The notes under the pieces were generated by a model, which was not told the origin of the DNA, made no database searches, and saw only the letters and a program-made list of their open reading frames with translations. Below are positions 1-8,588 of a DNA stretch of 64,000 nucleotides, piece after piece (the stretch's first letter is position 1; each line of letters begins with the position of its first letter). Location: assembly GCF_000621205.1 (NCBI RefSeq), contig NZ_KK211228.1, positions 142,246-206,245 on the forward strand, written 5' to 3'. The position numbers were made by a program, and so were the translations under genes. The DNA is from Halotalea alkalilenta DSM 17697 (lineage in GTDB: Bacteria > Pseudomonadota > Gammaproteobacteria > Pseudomonadales > Halomonadaceae).

Positions 1-1
1 G

Positions 2-493
2 CTGTGCCTGACGCTCGGCGCCCAAATGGTGGTACTCGCAGGGCGCGCCGCGAATCTGGATGAAGCCCGCGCCCTGCTCGAAGCGGCGATGGCCGACGGC
101 CGCGCGATCGAGACCTTCAGGCGCTTCGTCGCGAACCAGGGCGGAGACGCCTCGCTGATCGACCATCCAGAGCGGCTGCCCCGGGCACGCCGCCAGGTCA
201 CGGTCGAGGTGCCGCGCGACGGCGTGGTCGCCCGGCTCGATGCCGCGCTGCTCGGCACGGCGGTGATGAAACTCGGTGCAGGTCGTGAGACCAAGGCCTC
301 GACGATCGATCTCGCCACCGGCATGGTGCTCAACGCCAAGGTCGGCGATCGGGTCCGCGCAGGCGAGCCACTGCTGGTGCTGCACGCCAACCAGGACGAT
401 CTCGACGAGGTGCTCGAGCTGGTCCACCGCGCGGTGGTGGTCAGCGAACACGCCGAACCGCCGGTATTGATCCACGAACTGGTCAGCGCCTGA
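2..493 (+). CDS. deoA: Thymidine/pyrimidine-nucleoside phosphorylase, C-terminal part (5' end outside window)
   Basis: The reading frame is open from the window edge, so only the last 163 or so residues are present. They carry the PYNP C-terminal domain: a region around [19 protein letters not shown] followed by a biotinyl-like fold ([17 protein letters not shown]). The enzyme splits thymidine or other pyrimidine nucleosides with phosphate into base and (deoxy)ribose-1-phosphate in the cytoplasm. deoD follows 44 bases downstream on the same strand, so the two form a nucleoside-salvage unit. From this fragment I cannot tell a strict thymidine phosphorylase from a broader pyrimidine-nucleoside phosphorylase. 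Confidence 0.85.
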   Translation: MCLTLGAQMVVLAGRAANLDEARALLEAAMADGRAIETFRRFVANQGGDASLIDHPERLPRARRQVTVEVPRDGVVARLDAALLGTAVMKLGAGRETKASTIDLATGMVLNAKVGDRVRAGEPLLVLHANQDDLDEVLELVHRAVVVSEHAEPPVLIHELVSA

Positions 494-537
494 TTCCATC
501 CGCGGGCCGAGTGCCCGCACCGCAAGGAGCTTCTTCC

Positions 538-1266
538 ATGCCGACGCCCCATATCGAGGCCGCGCCCGGCGCATTCGCCGATGTCGTCCTGCTCCCAGGC
601 GACCCGCTGCGCGCCAGGTACATCGCCGAAACCTTCCTCGAGGCCCCCGAACTGGTCAACCAGGTTCGCGGCATGCTCGGCTACACCGGCGAATACAAGG
701 GCCGGCGCGTCTCGGTGATGGGCTCGGGGATGGGTATTCCATCGAGCTCGATCTATGCCACCGAACTGATCCGCGAGTATGGAGTGAAGCGCATCATCCG
801 GGTCGGCTCGTGCGGCGCGGTCGACCCCTCGATCGGGCTGCGCGACATCGTCATCGGCGCCGGCGCCTGCACCGACTCCAAGGTCAATCGCAGCCGCTTC
901 CACGGCCACGACTTCGCCGCCATCGCCGACTTCGACCTGGTTCGCGCGGCGGTGGAGGCCGCCGAAGCGCGCGGTACCGAGGTCAGGGTCGGCAACCTGT
1001 TCTCGGCCGATCTGTTCTACAGCCCCGAGCCCGCGCTGTTCGACACCATGGCTCGCTTCAACATCGTCGGGGTCGAGATGGAGGCCGCCGGCCTGTATGG
1101 ACTCGCCGCCGAGTTCGGCGCCCGGGCGATGACCATCTGCACGGTATCCGACCACATCAAGCGCGGTGAAGCCACCAGCGCCGAGGAGCGCGAGCGTAGC
1201 TTCGCCGCGATGATCGAGATCGCCCTCGACGCGGTACTGCGCGACGATCTCCGTCATCCAGGGTGA
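538..1266 (+). CDS. deoD: Purine nucleoside phosphorylase DeoD
   Basis: A hexameric-type purine nucleoside phosphorylase of 242 residues, close to the usual 239. It releases purine base and (deoxy)ribose-1-phosphate by phosphorolysis. Family landmarks are the N-terminal PGDPLRA segment, [13 protein letters not shown] and IRVGSCGAV (phosphate and ribose binding), [10 protein letters not shown], and a late TVSDHI segment with the catalytic Asp. A GTG 27 bases upstream is in frame, but the ATG at 538 is preceded by AAGGAGC at a good distance and gives the usual N-terminus. It is probably co-transcribed with deoA. The end lies 19 bases from the convergent acyltransferase gene, with no clear terminator between. 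Confidence 0.95.
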   Translation: MPTPHIEAAPGAFADVVLLPGDPLRARYIAETFLEAPELVNQVRGMLGYTGEYKGRRVSVMGSGMGIPSSSIYATELIREYGVKRIIRVGSCGAVDPSIGLRDIVIGAGACTDSKVNRSRFHGHDFAAIADFDLVRAAVEAAEARGTEVRVGNLFSADLFYSPEPALFDTMARFNIVGVEMEAAGLYGLAAEFGARAMTICTVSDHIKRGEATSAEERERSFAAMIEIALDAVLRDDLRHPG

Positions 1267-1285
1267 TGGTGGGGAACGGTAACGC

Positions 1286-2356
1286 TCAGGCCCGCGATAC
1301 CTCCCCTCCCTCCCGCCGTGAGGCAGCGCTGCCGAGCAGCACCATGTGGACCGGGCGCCAATGCCTGACCAGGCGCTGCAGCAGGATCGGCCCGATCAGG
1401 CCGCAGGCGAAACTCATCGCCAGCAGCCATTCGCTGGCGATGTAGTCGTCGAGCTGCAGCTGCTTCATCACGATCCGCGAGCCGGAGATGAACAAGGTAT
1501 GGAACAGGAACACGGCGTAGGAATACGCGCCCAAGCGGGCCAGCGTCATGTTTCGCCAATCGAGGAAGTAGAGCGCCAGGCAGCTTGCCGCGGAGAGTCC
1601 GATCGCCCACGGCAAGGTCTTGCTCTCCAGCAGCGTGTCACGATCGAGCAACAGCACCGGCAGGCCGCATAGCGGCACGATCAGCCACAGGCTTGCGACC
1701 GCCATACGGCGGGTGGCGCGCGAAGGGCGCACCGCGAAGCGCTGTGCCCAGACGCCGAGAAGGAAAAACGGCAGCAGATAGAGCGCACCGCTGATCGCAA
1801 GCAGCCCAGAGCCATCCCCCGACCAGAACGTCGCCACCAGCGCCACGGCCAGGCAGCCGCCCAGGTACAGCGGCGTGCTCAAGAGCCCTCCGAGCTCCAG
1901 CACTGCGACGATCAGGAAAATCAGCAGCAGCGCATCGAGATACCACAGCACGGTGATCGGATAGAGCGGCGACCAAAGCGCATCAATCAGGCTATGTTCG
2001 CCCTCGCTGCCGAGATAGACCTGCAGCAGCGCGAGCGGCAGGCCGACGAACAGCAGAGGTAGTCCGAGACGGCGCAGCTTGCCCCGGGCGAAACCAACCA
2101 GCATCTCCGCCTGGACCGGTTTCAGCGCATAGACATAGCCGGAAAGAAAGGTGAACAGCGGCATGCGCAGGTAGGTGAAGGAGTCTGCGAAGCTGACCAG
2201 GAGCGAGCCATCCTTCAAAAGCGACGCACGGGTATAGCCGTCGACCGCGTGGTAGAACACCAGCAGCAGACAGGCGAGTCCCCGCAGCGTGTCGATCTTC
2301 GTTCTTCTCTGCGCCGGCGACGACATCCGGGCGAGCAGGCTCGAATCCGGCGACAT
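1286..2356 (-). CDS. Acyltransferase family 3 membrane protein
   Basis: A 356-residue integral membrane protein with about ten hydrophobic segments. The N-terminal signature of acyltransferase-3 (OpgC/NolL/OafA-type) proteins is clear: TLRGLACLLLVFYH, with the conserved Arg and His, followed by RMPLFTFLSGY. Members transfer acetyl or succinyl groups to cell-surface carbohydrates such as O-antigen or periplasmic glucans. The substrate cannot be inferred here because no glycan genes are adjacent. An alternative start is the Met at residue 11. The gene stands alone between convergent deoD and the downstream side of dusA. Confidence 0.8.
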   Translation of the reverse strand: MSPDSSLLARMSSPAQRRTKIDTLRGLACLLLVFYHAVDGYTRASLLKDGSLLVSFADSFTYLRMPLFTFLSGYVYALKPVQAEMLVGFARGKLRRLGLPLLFVGLPLALLQVYLGSEGEHSLIDALWSPLYPITVLWYLDALLLIFLIVAVLELGGLLSTPLYLGGCLAVALVATFWSGDGSGLLAISGALYLLPFFLLGVWAQRFAVRPSRATRRMAVASLWLIVPLCGLPVLLLDRDTLLESKTLPWAIGLSAASCLALYFLDWRNMTLARLGAYSYAVFLFHTLFISGSRIVMKQLQLDDYIASEWLLAMSFACGLIGPILLQRLVRHWRPVHMVLLGSAASRREGGEVSRA

Positions 2357-2668
2357 CCAGACCCCCTCTGGTCATGCGAAAGGAGACCCATCCACCTTCT
2401 CGGGTAGTGGAAAGATTCGGCACGAGGGCGCTGGGTCGTTGGGCATGGCGCGGCTGAGGCCGGCCCTGTTGCTCGCGAACCGTCAAGCAGTCGCTACGGG
2501 CAGTCGAGCCGACTGGCGACGAAAGTCGATGCCGACCATGCCAGAGCAAAGCCTAACATGTTGAATCGCGCCATCTGGGAGTGAAAAACCGGCAAAATCC
2601 GCCAATTGCGTTCATTTAATGCCAATCGCGAACTTGCTTACGGTCGAGAGAAGAAAATTACCAGCGGG
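2357..2668. other. Intergenic region between the acyltransferase gene and dusA
   Basis: About 310 bases with no convincing gene. It must hold the promoter of the leftward acyltransferase gene and the end of the dusA transcript. The part from about 2560 to 2660 is clearly richer in A and T than its surroundings. I see no hairpin followed by a T-run. Confidence 0.4.
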
Positions 2669-3718
2669 TCACGCTGAGGCAGGCACGGCCTCTACCATCG
2701 CCAGCGCCTGATCGAGCACCTCGATCCCAGCTCCCGGTCGATGGGCGTTCTCCGAAAGATGACGACGGAACCGCCGGCCGCCGCGCTGCCCCTGGAACAG
2801 CCCGAGCAGATGACGGGTGAGGTGATTGAGCCGAGCGCCCTGCTCGAGCCGCGCGACCATGTAGGGCCGAAACGCCAGCAGCGCCTCGGCACGGCTCACC
2901 ACCGGGCGCTCGGCACCGAACAGCCGCTGGTCCACCTCGGCGAGCAGATAAGGATTCTGGTAGGCCTCGCGCCCGACCATCACCCCGTCGAGCGGCGCCA
3001 ACTGCTCGACACAAGCCTCGAGGCTCTTGAGTCCCCCGTTGATCGCGACCCAAAGCTCCGGGCGACGCGCCTTGAGCCGATGCACCCTCGCATAGTCCAG
3101 CGGCGGTACCTCACGGTTCTCCTTCGGCGACAGCCCCTGGAGCCACGCCTTGCGCGCATGGACGATGAACGTCTCGCACCCTCCCAGGTCGGCCACCGTA
3201 TCGACGAACCGATCGAAGTCCTCTTCCGCATCCTGATCGTCGATACCGATCCGGCACTTGACCGTCACCGGAATGCCCACCGCGTCACGCATCCGCCTCA
3301 CGCAGTCCGCCACCAACCCGGGGTGCGCCATCAAGCAGGCACCGATCATATTGTTCTGCACCCGATCGCTCGGACAGCCGACGTTGAGATTGACCTCATC
3401 GAAGCCCCACTGCTCAGCGATCGCCGCGCACTCCGCCAGCGCCCCAGGATCGCTCCCCCCCAACTGCAAGGCCAAAGGCTGCTCGAGCTCATCGAACCCA
3501 ATGAAACGTTCGCGCGGCGCGCCATGCAGCAAAGCCCCGGTAGTCACCATCTCGGTGTAGAGCAGCGCCTCGCGGGTCAGGCCACGAGCGAAAGCGCGAT
3601 ACTCCCGCGTCGTCCACTCCATCATCGGGGCGACGGAAAACCGCCGTGCCCGGTCAGCGCGCGGAATCTCAGGTGTCACGGGGCTTGCAGCGTTGTCGGG
3701 CATGGTTACGTTTGGCAT
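2669..3718 (-). CDS. dusA: tRNA-dihydrouridine(20/20a) synthase DusA
   Basis: An FMN-dependent tRNA-dihydrouridine synthase of 349 residues that reduces uridines 20 and 20a in the D-loop. The DusA signature is intact: SVAPMMEWTTRE near the N-terminus (FMN and substrate), then LNVGCPSDRVQNNMIGACLM, whose GAC cysteine is the catalytic acid. The usual C-terminal helical tRNA-binding part follows, with LLGLFQGQRGGRRFRRHLSE. The start at 3718 and the Met at residue 6 are both possible. The 5' end of dusA is a known integration target for prophages and islands, and an integrase relic lies directly upstream here. Confidence 0.96.
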   Translation of the reverse strand: MPNVTMPDNAASPVTPEIPRADRARRFSVAPMMEWTTREYRAFARGLTREALLYTEMVTTGALLHGAPRERFIGFDELEQPLALQLGGSDPGALAECAAIAEQWGFDEVNLNVGCPSDRVQNNMIGACLMAHPGLVADCVRRMRDAVGIPVTVKCRIGIDDQDAEEDFDRFVDTVADLGGCETFIVHARKAWLQGLSPKENREVPPLDYARVHRLKARRPELWVAINGGLKSLEACVEQLAPLDGVMVGREAYQNPYLLAEVDQRLFGAERPVVSRAEALLAFRPYMVARLEQGARLNHLTRHLLGLFQGQRGGRRFRRHLSENAHRPGAGIEVLDQALAMVEAVPASA

Positions 3719-3734
3719 GGTTTAGGGGTGTTTT

Positions 3735-4343
3735 GCTAGGTTTTCGCCGTTTCCTTGGAACAAAGGCGCAGGCAAGGCCAGGTCAGAAAACGGAAAAAGA
3801 AAGACGGCAGTTTCTCATACACCGTGCAGGTTCGCATAACGCAGGGTGGCCAGCCCCGTACAGCGAGACACGCATCTTTCCACGCAAGGCGATGGCAGAG
3901 GAATGGGCCAAACGCCGCGAGCTCGAGCTGGCCGAGCCGGGCGGGGCGGGGTACTGCTGGCTCGATGGAAAGGAGTGACGCTCGATGATGCGATCGAGCG
4001 TTACCAGCAAGAGTACATGGCCGGTGCTGGGCGGACGAAGAAGGCGACGATGAATGCGCTACGCCGCTTCCCCCTCGCCCGCCGCGAGATCGCCCAGATG
4101 CTCAGCGGCGAGTTCATCTTTCCTTATGAATCAAAATCGATCGGAAGCCGCTGGGCGCGGGCAACGGCAGCGCTCGCGATTGATGATCTAAGCTTCCATG
4201 ACCTAAGCCACGAAGGCACGTCCAGGCTATTCGAAAGGGGCTACGACATAGTCGAGGTGCAGCAATTCACGCTGCATGAGAGCTGGGACATGCTCACGCG
4301 CTATACCAATCTGAAACCCGAGGAGCTGAAATTGCGGGATTAA
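3735..4343 (+). pseudogene. Decayed tyrosine-family integrase (two frame changes plus internal deletion)
   Basis: The protein can only be followed by changing frame. One frame reads VRKRKKKDGSFSYTVQVRI (from about 3780). A second continues with YSETRIFPRKAMAEEWAKRR (3855-3920). A third holds VTLDDAIERYQQEYMAGAG (3975-4030), then jumps to the C-terminal catalytic part FHDLSHEGTSRLFE and LTRYTNLKPEEL. The stretch that should hold most of the core-binding and early catalytic domain is missing. The RHxxR-type box reads LSHEG, so its arginine is lost, while the nucleophilic Tyr in RYTNL remains. The gene is therefore inactive. It abuts the 5' end of dusA, which suits an element that once inserted there. 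Confidence 0.85.
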
Positions 4344-4349
4344 AGGCGA

Positions 4350-4946
4350 TCAATTCAGCCCGATTCCGATCACTCGATCAAAGATTCTTTCGAGTGGCGC
4401 ATAATCGCATAGATAGGCTGAGATATTGGCCTTTATCCATTCAGTATGTTCAATGCCTTCCCAGTCGATCTCGAAACCTGAATTGATAATCAAGTGCTCG
4501 AACAATAAGCGCTGCGTGCGACCATTACCTTCGCGAAAGGGGTGAATTACGTTCAAGTCACCATAGAACTCGGCGACAGCGGGAACTAAGGCATCACGGT
4601 TAAGCTCTATAAGCCATTGTTCCCGCTCAAGACGTCTAAACAACTTATCCGCCTCTCGCTCGATGAATTTCACGTTGCAAAAGCGGGTCGAGCCTTTCGA
4701 GATGTCGACACGACGCAATTCACCAGCCCATTCATAGAGATCAGAGAACAGCTGGTGATGGAGCGTTTGGAGATAACCCAGATCGTAAGGCGGTGGAAAG
4801 AATTTAATTGAACTGGCAGCAATAAAGCTTATGTCTCGCTCGGCTCGCTCCAGCTCATCAAAATCCTTGATATTGAGCAGATTTAGCAGCGTGCCGGTGC
4901 CTTTATAACAATAGGGATCGCCCTCAACACCATACTTATCAGTCAC
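4350..4946 (-). CDS. fic: Fic-domain AMP transferase (toxin of a Fic/YhfG-type pair)
   Basis: A 198-residue single-domain Fic protein with an intact active-site motif HPFREGNGRTQR at residues 135-146. His135 is the general base, Glu139 and the GNGR loop bind metal and phosphate. Such enzymes transfer AMP from ATP to hydroxyl groups of target proteins, and class I members have DNA gyrase and topoisomerase IV as known targets. The protein has no inhibitory helix of its own. That helix is supplied by the upstream small gene, whose stop overlaps this GTG start by 8 bases (GTGACTGA), so the two are probably translationally coupled. Base composition is visibly lower in GC than the neighbours, and integrase relics lie on both sides. 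Its target here is not known. Confidence 0.92.
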   Translation of the reverse strand: MTDKYGVEGDPYCYKGTGTLLNLLNIKDFDELERAERDISFIAASSIKFFPPPYDLGYLQTLHHQLFSDLYEWAGELRRVDISKGSTRFCNVKFIEREADKLFRRLEREQWLIELNRDALVPAVAEFYGDLNVIHPFREGNGRTQRLLFEHLIINSGFEIDWEGIEHTEWIKANISAYLCDYAPLERIFDRVIGIGLN

Positions 4947-5118
4947 GTATCGTTCCGTCCGGCGCTCGACGGTATTTTCGAATCAGCTCGTCTTTAGAAA
5001 GACCCAGCTCAGATTCAGGTGCAGGCTCAATACCTTCGAGACGTAGGCTGTGCCGATAGTTCGCTAGCTTAACCCTTTCGAAGTAAGCCCGCTTGGTGGC
5101 CAAAGATACATCGCGCAT
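4939..5118 (-). CDS. Small YhfG/VbhA-like antitoxin carrying the Fic inhibitory motif
   Basis: This 59-residue protein starts MRDVSLATKRAYFERVKL and ends APDGTIRD. Residues 24-29 read SLRLEG, which fits the Fic inhibitory consensus (S/T)xxxE(G/N). In class I Fic systems this helix inserts into the ATP site and its Glu blocks productive ATP binding. Size, basic N-terminal helix and position directly upstream of fic match the YhfG/VbhA antitoxin type. A strong AGGAGG lies 8 bases before the ATG. The reading overlaps fic by 8 bases. The family assignment rests on motif and context, not on a database match. Confidence 0.82.
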   Translation of the reverse strand: MRDVSLATKRAYFERVKLANYRHSLRLEGIEPAPESELGLSKDELIRKYRRAPDGTIRD

Positions 5119-5126
5119 GTATGCGT

Positions 5127-5132
5127 CCTCCT
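5127..5132 (-). promoter_or_regulatory. Strong Shine-Dalgarno site of the antitoxin gene
   Basis: AGGAGG on the minus strand, 8 bases before the ATG at 5118. It fixes the antitoxin start and is much stronger than anything in front of fic, whose GTG depends on coupling. This would favour antitoxin over toxin synthesis. Further upstream a TATGAT could be a -10 element, without a good -35. Confidence 0.7.
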
Positions 5133-5382
5133 ATCCGTCTGCAATCCGTATGTTGAATCATACACTCGCTCGAAAGGCAGATCACGGTTTAGGCGCTCAT
5201 TCGTTCATCTTCTGCCAATCCCGCATCGCCTGCTCTCGACATTCATCGAGGTAAGTCGCAAGGTCAGCCACATTGACCAGCCAAGGCGCCTTCTGCGAGC
5301 GCACCGCGCGATACGCCGGCACCGGCAATCGCTGCGCCAGAGGCCTGGACGCAACCGTACGTTGGGTCGCGCTCCAAGCGGC

Positions 5383-5487
5383 GGAAAAAAAGATTGCAGT
5401 CTCTCATACACTGCGCGGATTCGCATTATGCATGATGACCGCATGGCCGGCGCTGAAGCGCTTACCTTCCGGCGCACGACGGTGGCG
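5383..5487 (+). pseudogene. Second integrase N-terminal relic
   Basis: Read in one frame, this stretch gives GGKKDCSLSYTARIRI and then AEALTFRRTTVA. It matches the N-terminal arm-binding segment of the other integrase relic (KKKDGSFSYTVQVRI, then SETRIFPRKAMA). At the DNA level about 45 bases around 5387-5430 align with 3793-3840 with few differences. No start, core or catalytic part follows before the downstream gene. It is either a remnant of a second, related integrase or a piece of the same one moved by rearrangement. With the first relic it brackets the Fic pair. Confidence 0.65.
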
Positions 5488-5507
5488 CCTTTTGGAGACG
5501 CTTACTT

Positions 5508-6542
5508 TCAGCGCAGCCCCAGCTCCAGTGCTTCTTGATACTCATCCACTGCGCTTTCGGCGTCGTCGAGCTCCTTGAACCGGGCGATGTTGAACAGCGC
5601 TTCGCCGCGGTTGACCAGGGGCAGGTTGTTGATCCCGATCACGATGCCATCGCCGGGGGCAGGTACTTCCGCCTGGACGTCGCCGATCGGGCTCGCCACC
5701 AGGCCCAGGATCTGCCCGGGCGAGACCCGGGCGCCGAGCCGGATTCGAGGCCGCAGGATGCCGTCCTGCGGTGCGCGCACCCAACTGGCACCCAGCGCGA
5801 CTTCGGAAGCGGCCGATCGGCCGCGTCCCGCAGGGATCATCTTGAGCTTTCGCATGACCCTGAGTATGCCGCGTACGCCCGCGCTGATCGCCCACTCGTC
5901 GAAGCGTAGCGCCTCGCCGGCCTCGAAGGTCAGCACCGGGATGCCCCTGCCCTGGGCGTAGGCGCGCAGGCTGCCCTCACGCAGTGGCGCGTTGAGAATC
6001 ACCGGTGCGCCGAAGGCCTCGGCCATCTGCCTGGATGCGTCGTCGACGCCGAGCTGCAGACGCACCTGGGGCAGGTTGCTGCGATGCAGGGCGCCGGTGT
6101 GCAGGTCGATGATATGGCTGGCGCGGTCGACCACCTCGCGGCGAAACAGCGCCGCGACCCGGGCGCCGAGGGAGCCGTCCTCACGGCCGGGAAAGCAGCG
6201 GTTGAGGTCGCGCCGGTCGGGCAGGTAGCGCGAGTGCTGGACGAAGCCGAGCACGTTGACGATCGGCACCGCGACCAGGGTGCCGCTCAGCCCGTCGAGG
6301 CGGGACGAGTGCAGCAGCCGGCGTACGATCTCGACGCCGTTGATCTCATCGCCATGAAGCGCGCCGCAGACCAGCAGCACAGGTCCGGGCCGACGGCCGT
6401 GGATGACCTCGACGGGAATCGGCAGCGGCGCGTGGGTGTAGAGCCGAACGATCGGTACGTCGAGGCTGAGACGCTGGCCAGGAGAGATGCGGTGACCGGC
6501 GATCTCGAAATCCGGGCGCGACGTATGGGGTCCGGTACTCAA
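5508..6542 (-). CDS. Succinylglutamate desuccinylase/aspartoacylase family zinc deacylase
   Basis: A 344-residue zinc-dependent deacylase of the AstE/AspA superfamily (M14-like fold). Zinc ligands are visible in GALHGDE (His63, Glu66) and DLHTG (His148). DLNRCFPG at 112-119 and LTFEAGE, with the presumed catalytic Glu, follow. The last 90 or so residues form a biotinyl/lipoyl-like beta domain typical of this subgroup. Such enzymes remove acyl groups from amino-acid derivatives. No arginine-succinyltransferase pathway genes are adjacent, so true AstE function is unlikely and the substrate is unknown. The gene borders the decayed island. Confidence 0.82.
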   Translation of the reverse strand: MSTGPHTSRPDFEIAGHRISPGQRLSLDVPIVRLYTHAPLPIPVEVIHGRRPGPVLLVCGALHGDEINGVEIVRRLLHSSRLDGLSGTLVAVPIVNVLGFVQHSRYLPDRRDLNRCFPGREDGSLGARVAALFRREVVDRASHIIDLHTGALHRSNLPQVRLQLGVDDASRQMAEAFGAPVILNAPLREGSLRAYAQGRGIPVLTFEAGEALRFDEWAISAGVRGILRVMRKLKMIPAGRGRSAASEVALGASWVRAPQDGILRPRIRLGARVSPGQILGLVASPIGDVQAEVPAPGDGIVIGINNLPLVNRGEALFNIARFKELDDAESAVDEYQEALELGLR

Positions 6543-6614
6543 GCCAAGGGCCTCTGGATACGGGGCGAAGCGGCGATGATGGCATGAGCCGCCGGTGCCA
6601 GCCGACGCCGATGC

Positions 6615-8588
6615 TCAGCCACGCTCGAGCCGCGCCCGCAGGTTGGATTCGCGCCAGATCCTGCGCTGCGCGGCGGTCTCGATCAACCCGGGCGCGGCGG
6701 TGGCCAGTTCGCAGTGTCGCCGCGCGCGGGTGATGCCGGTGTACAGGAGCTCGCGAGTGAGGATCGGATTCGGCTGGTCGGGCAGCACCAGCAGCACGCG
6801 CTCGAACTCCGAACCCTGCGACTTGTGCACGGTCATCGCGAACACGGTCTCGACATCGTTGAGCCGTCCAGGCGTGATCGCGCGCAGGCCGTCGCGCTGC
6901 TGGAAGAACACCTTGAGCCGTCCGGCAGACTCGGGATCGGGCAGGGTCAGGCCGACATCGCCATTGTAGAGCCCGAGGCGCGGATCATTGCGGGTCACCA
7001 TCACCGGGCGGCCGGCGAACCAGCCCCGGGTGGCGCCGATCAGTCCCGCGCGGGCGAGCTCCGCGAGGACCAGCGCATTGAGCCCCTCTACGCCCCAGGG
7101 GCCACGGCGCAGCGCGCAGAGCAGTTGGAAACGCCCGAAACGCTCGAGCGCGAGCAACGGATCCTTTTCGCCCTCGAGCTCCTGCAGGTAGCCGCGGTAG
7201 CCCTCGACTGCGCGCTCGACCAGCCGGGTATCGCGCTCGCCGGAGAGTTCGAGCCGCGACAGGTCGGCATAGCCTGCGCTCCAGCAGCGCCGCAATGCCT
7301 CGATATCACCGGCGTTGACCGCCTGCGCCAGCGCACCGATGCCGCTGCCACCGTCGAAGCGATAGCTGCGTTTCAGGGTGACGACGTGATCGGCCAGCGG
7401 TGAGGCCGCGTCGGTATCGGGCAGCGTTTGCGCGGTGAGCGCGGCCAGGCGCTCGCGCAGCGGCAAGGAGAAGCCGTCGGCATCGGCACACAGCTCACCG
7501 AGCACCGCACCGGCCTCGACCGAGGCGAGCTGGTCGCGATCGCCGAGCAGCACCAGCCGGGCTTCCGGCGGCAGCGCCTCGAGCAGCGCCTGCATCAGTT
7601 CGAGATCGATCATCGAGGCCTCGTCGACCACCAGCAGGTCGAGCGGCAGCAGGTTGGCCGCATGGTGGCGGAAATGACGGGTGTCCGGTCGCGCGCCGAG
7701 CAGCCGATGCAGCGTGCTCGCCTCCTGCGGGATCGTCTCGCGCAGCGCGGGATCGCCGACCAGGCGTTCCACCGCGCCGGCGATAGACGCCGAAAGCCGC
7801 GCAGCCGCCTTGCCGGTGGGTGCGGCGAGGCGCACCCGCAGCGCCCTGCCCTGCCCCTCGATCGCCTGCTGCTGCAGCAGGGCGAGCAGCTTGACCACCG
7901 TGGTGGTCTTGCCGGTGCCCGGGCCGCCGGAGATGATCGCAAGCCGCTGGCAGAGCGCCAGCGCGCAGGCGATCTTCTGCCAGTCTGGTTCGTCCGGCTC
8001 GAGCGCCGGGTCGCGCGGAAACAGCCGTGCGATCGCGTCGATGACGCCGGTGCCGAGCGGCTCCGGCGCGCCGAGCCGGGCACCGAGGGCGCGCGCCACC
8101 GCGCCTTCGCAGTACCACAGCCGGTAGAGATAAAGCCGTTCACCATCGAGCACCAGCGGTGCCGGCGCCCGGCGCCCGGCGAGCAGGTCAGCGGCCGGCG
8201 CCACCAGCGCAGAGGCCAGGAGCCGCGCGGCCCAGGTCGCGCCGCGATCAAGCCCCAATGCATCGAGCAGCGGCCTGGGCCCACTCGTCTCGCTACCGCC
8301 GCGTCGGCCGTCCTGGGGCGGCAGTGACAGCACTGCGTCGGGATCGAGCAGCGCGCGCCCCAGATCGAGGCAGATATGGCCGCGCCCGAGCTGATGGCTG
8401 ACCAGCGCCGCCGCCAGGCGCACGGCGGGATCGTCGGTGCCGAGAAAGCGGGCGAAGTGGGCATCCAGCGGGCGCAGCCAGCCAAGTTCGGTCCAGCGCT
8501 CGAACAGCGTATCGAGATCCGGCGCGGTCGGCCGCGGCTCCTCGAACAACCCCAGCTGATGGCCGTCGTCCTGCGTTCTAGCCGCCAT
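6615..8588 (-). CDS. recD: Exodeoxyribonuclease V alpha subunit RecD
   Basis: A 657-residue SF1B helicase subunit of RecBCD, the 5'-3' motor. The N-terminal domain contacts RecB/RecC. Walker A is SGGPGTGKTTT, Walker B is VVDEASMID, and QLASVEAGAVLGEL follows. The C-terminal motif region includes MTVHKSQGSEF and LYTGITRARR. Length is normal (E. coli 608). It overlaps recB by 11 bases, so the two are one transcript. Together with recC the full enzyme is encoded, but recC is 3.5 kb away. Confidence 0.97.
   Translation of the reverse strand: MAARTQDDGHQLGLFEEPRPTAPDLDTLFERWTELGWLRPLDAHFARFLGTDDPAVRLAAALVSHQLGRGHICLDLGRALLDPDAVLSLPPQDGRRGGSETSGPRPLLDALGLDRGATWAARLLASALVAPAADLLAGRRAPAPLVLDGERLYLYRLWYCEGAVARALGARLGAPEPLGTGVIDAIARLFPRDPALEPDEPDWQKIACALALCQRLAIISGGPGTGKTTTVVKLLALLQQQAIEGQGRALRVRLAAPTGKAAARLSASIAGAVERLVGDPALRETIPQEASTLHRLLGARPDTRHFRHHAANLLPLDLLVVDEASMIDLELMQALLEALPPEARLVLLGDRDQLASVEAGAVLGELCADADGFSLPLRERLAALTAQTLPDTDAASPLADHVVTLKRSYRFDGGSGIGALAQAVNAGDIEALRRCWSAGYADLSRLELSGERDTRLVERAVEGYRGYLQELEGEKDPLLALERFGRFQLLCALRRGPWGVEGLNALVLAELARAGLIGATRGWFAGRPVMVTRNDPRLGLYNGDVGLTLPDPESAGRLKVFFQQRDGLRAITPGRLNDVETVFAMTVHKSQGSEFERVLLVLPDQPNPILTRELLYTGITRARRHCELATAAPGLIETAAQRRIWRESNLRARLERG

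Noticed and set aside
3597-3641. A direct repeat of the dusA 5' end marking the far border of the island
   Set aside because: I compared the dusA start region with the sequence up to 5560 by eye and found no convincing second copy. An alignment search would decide.
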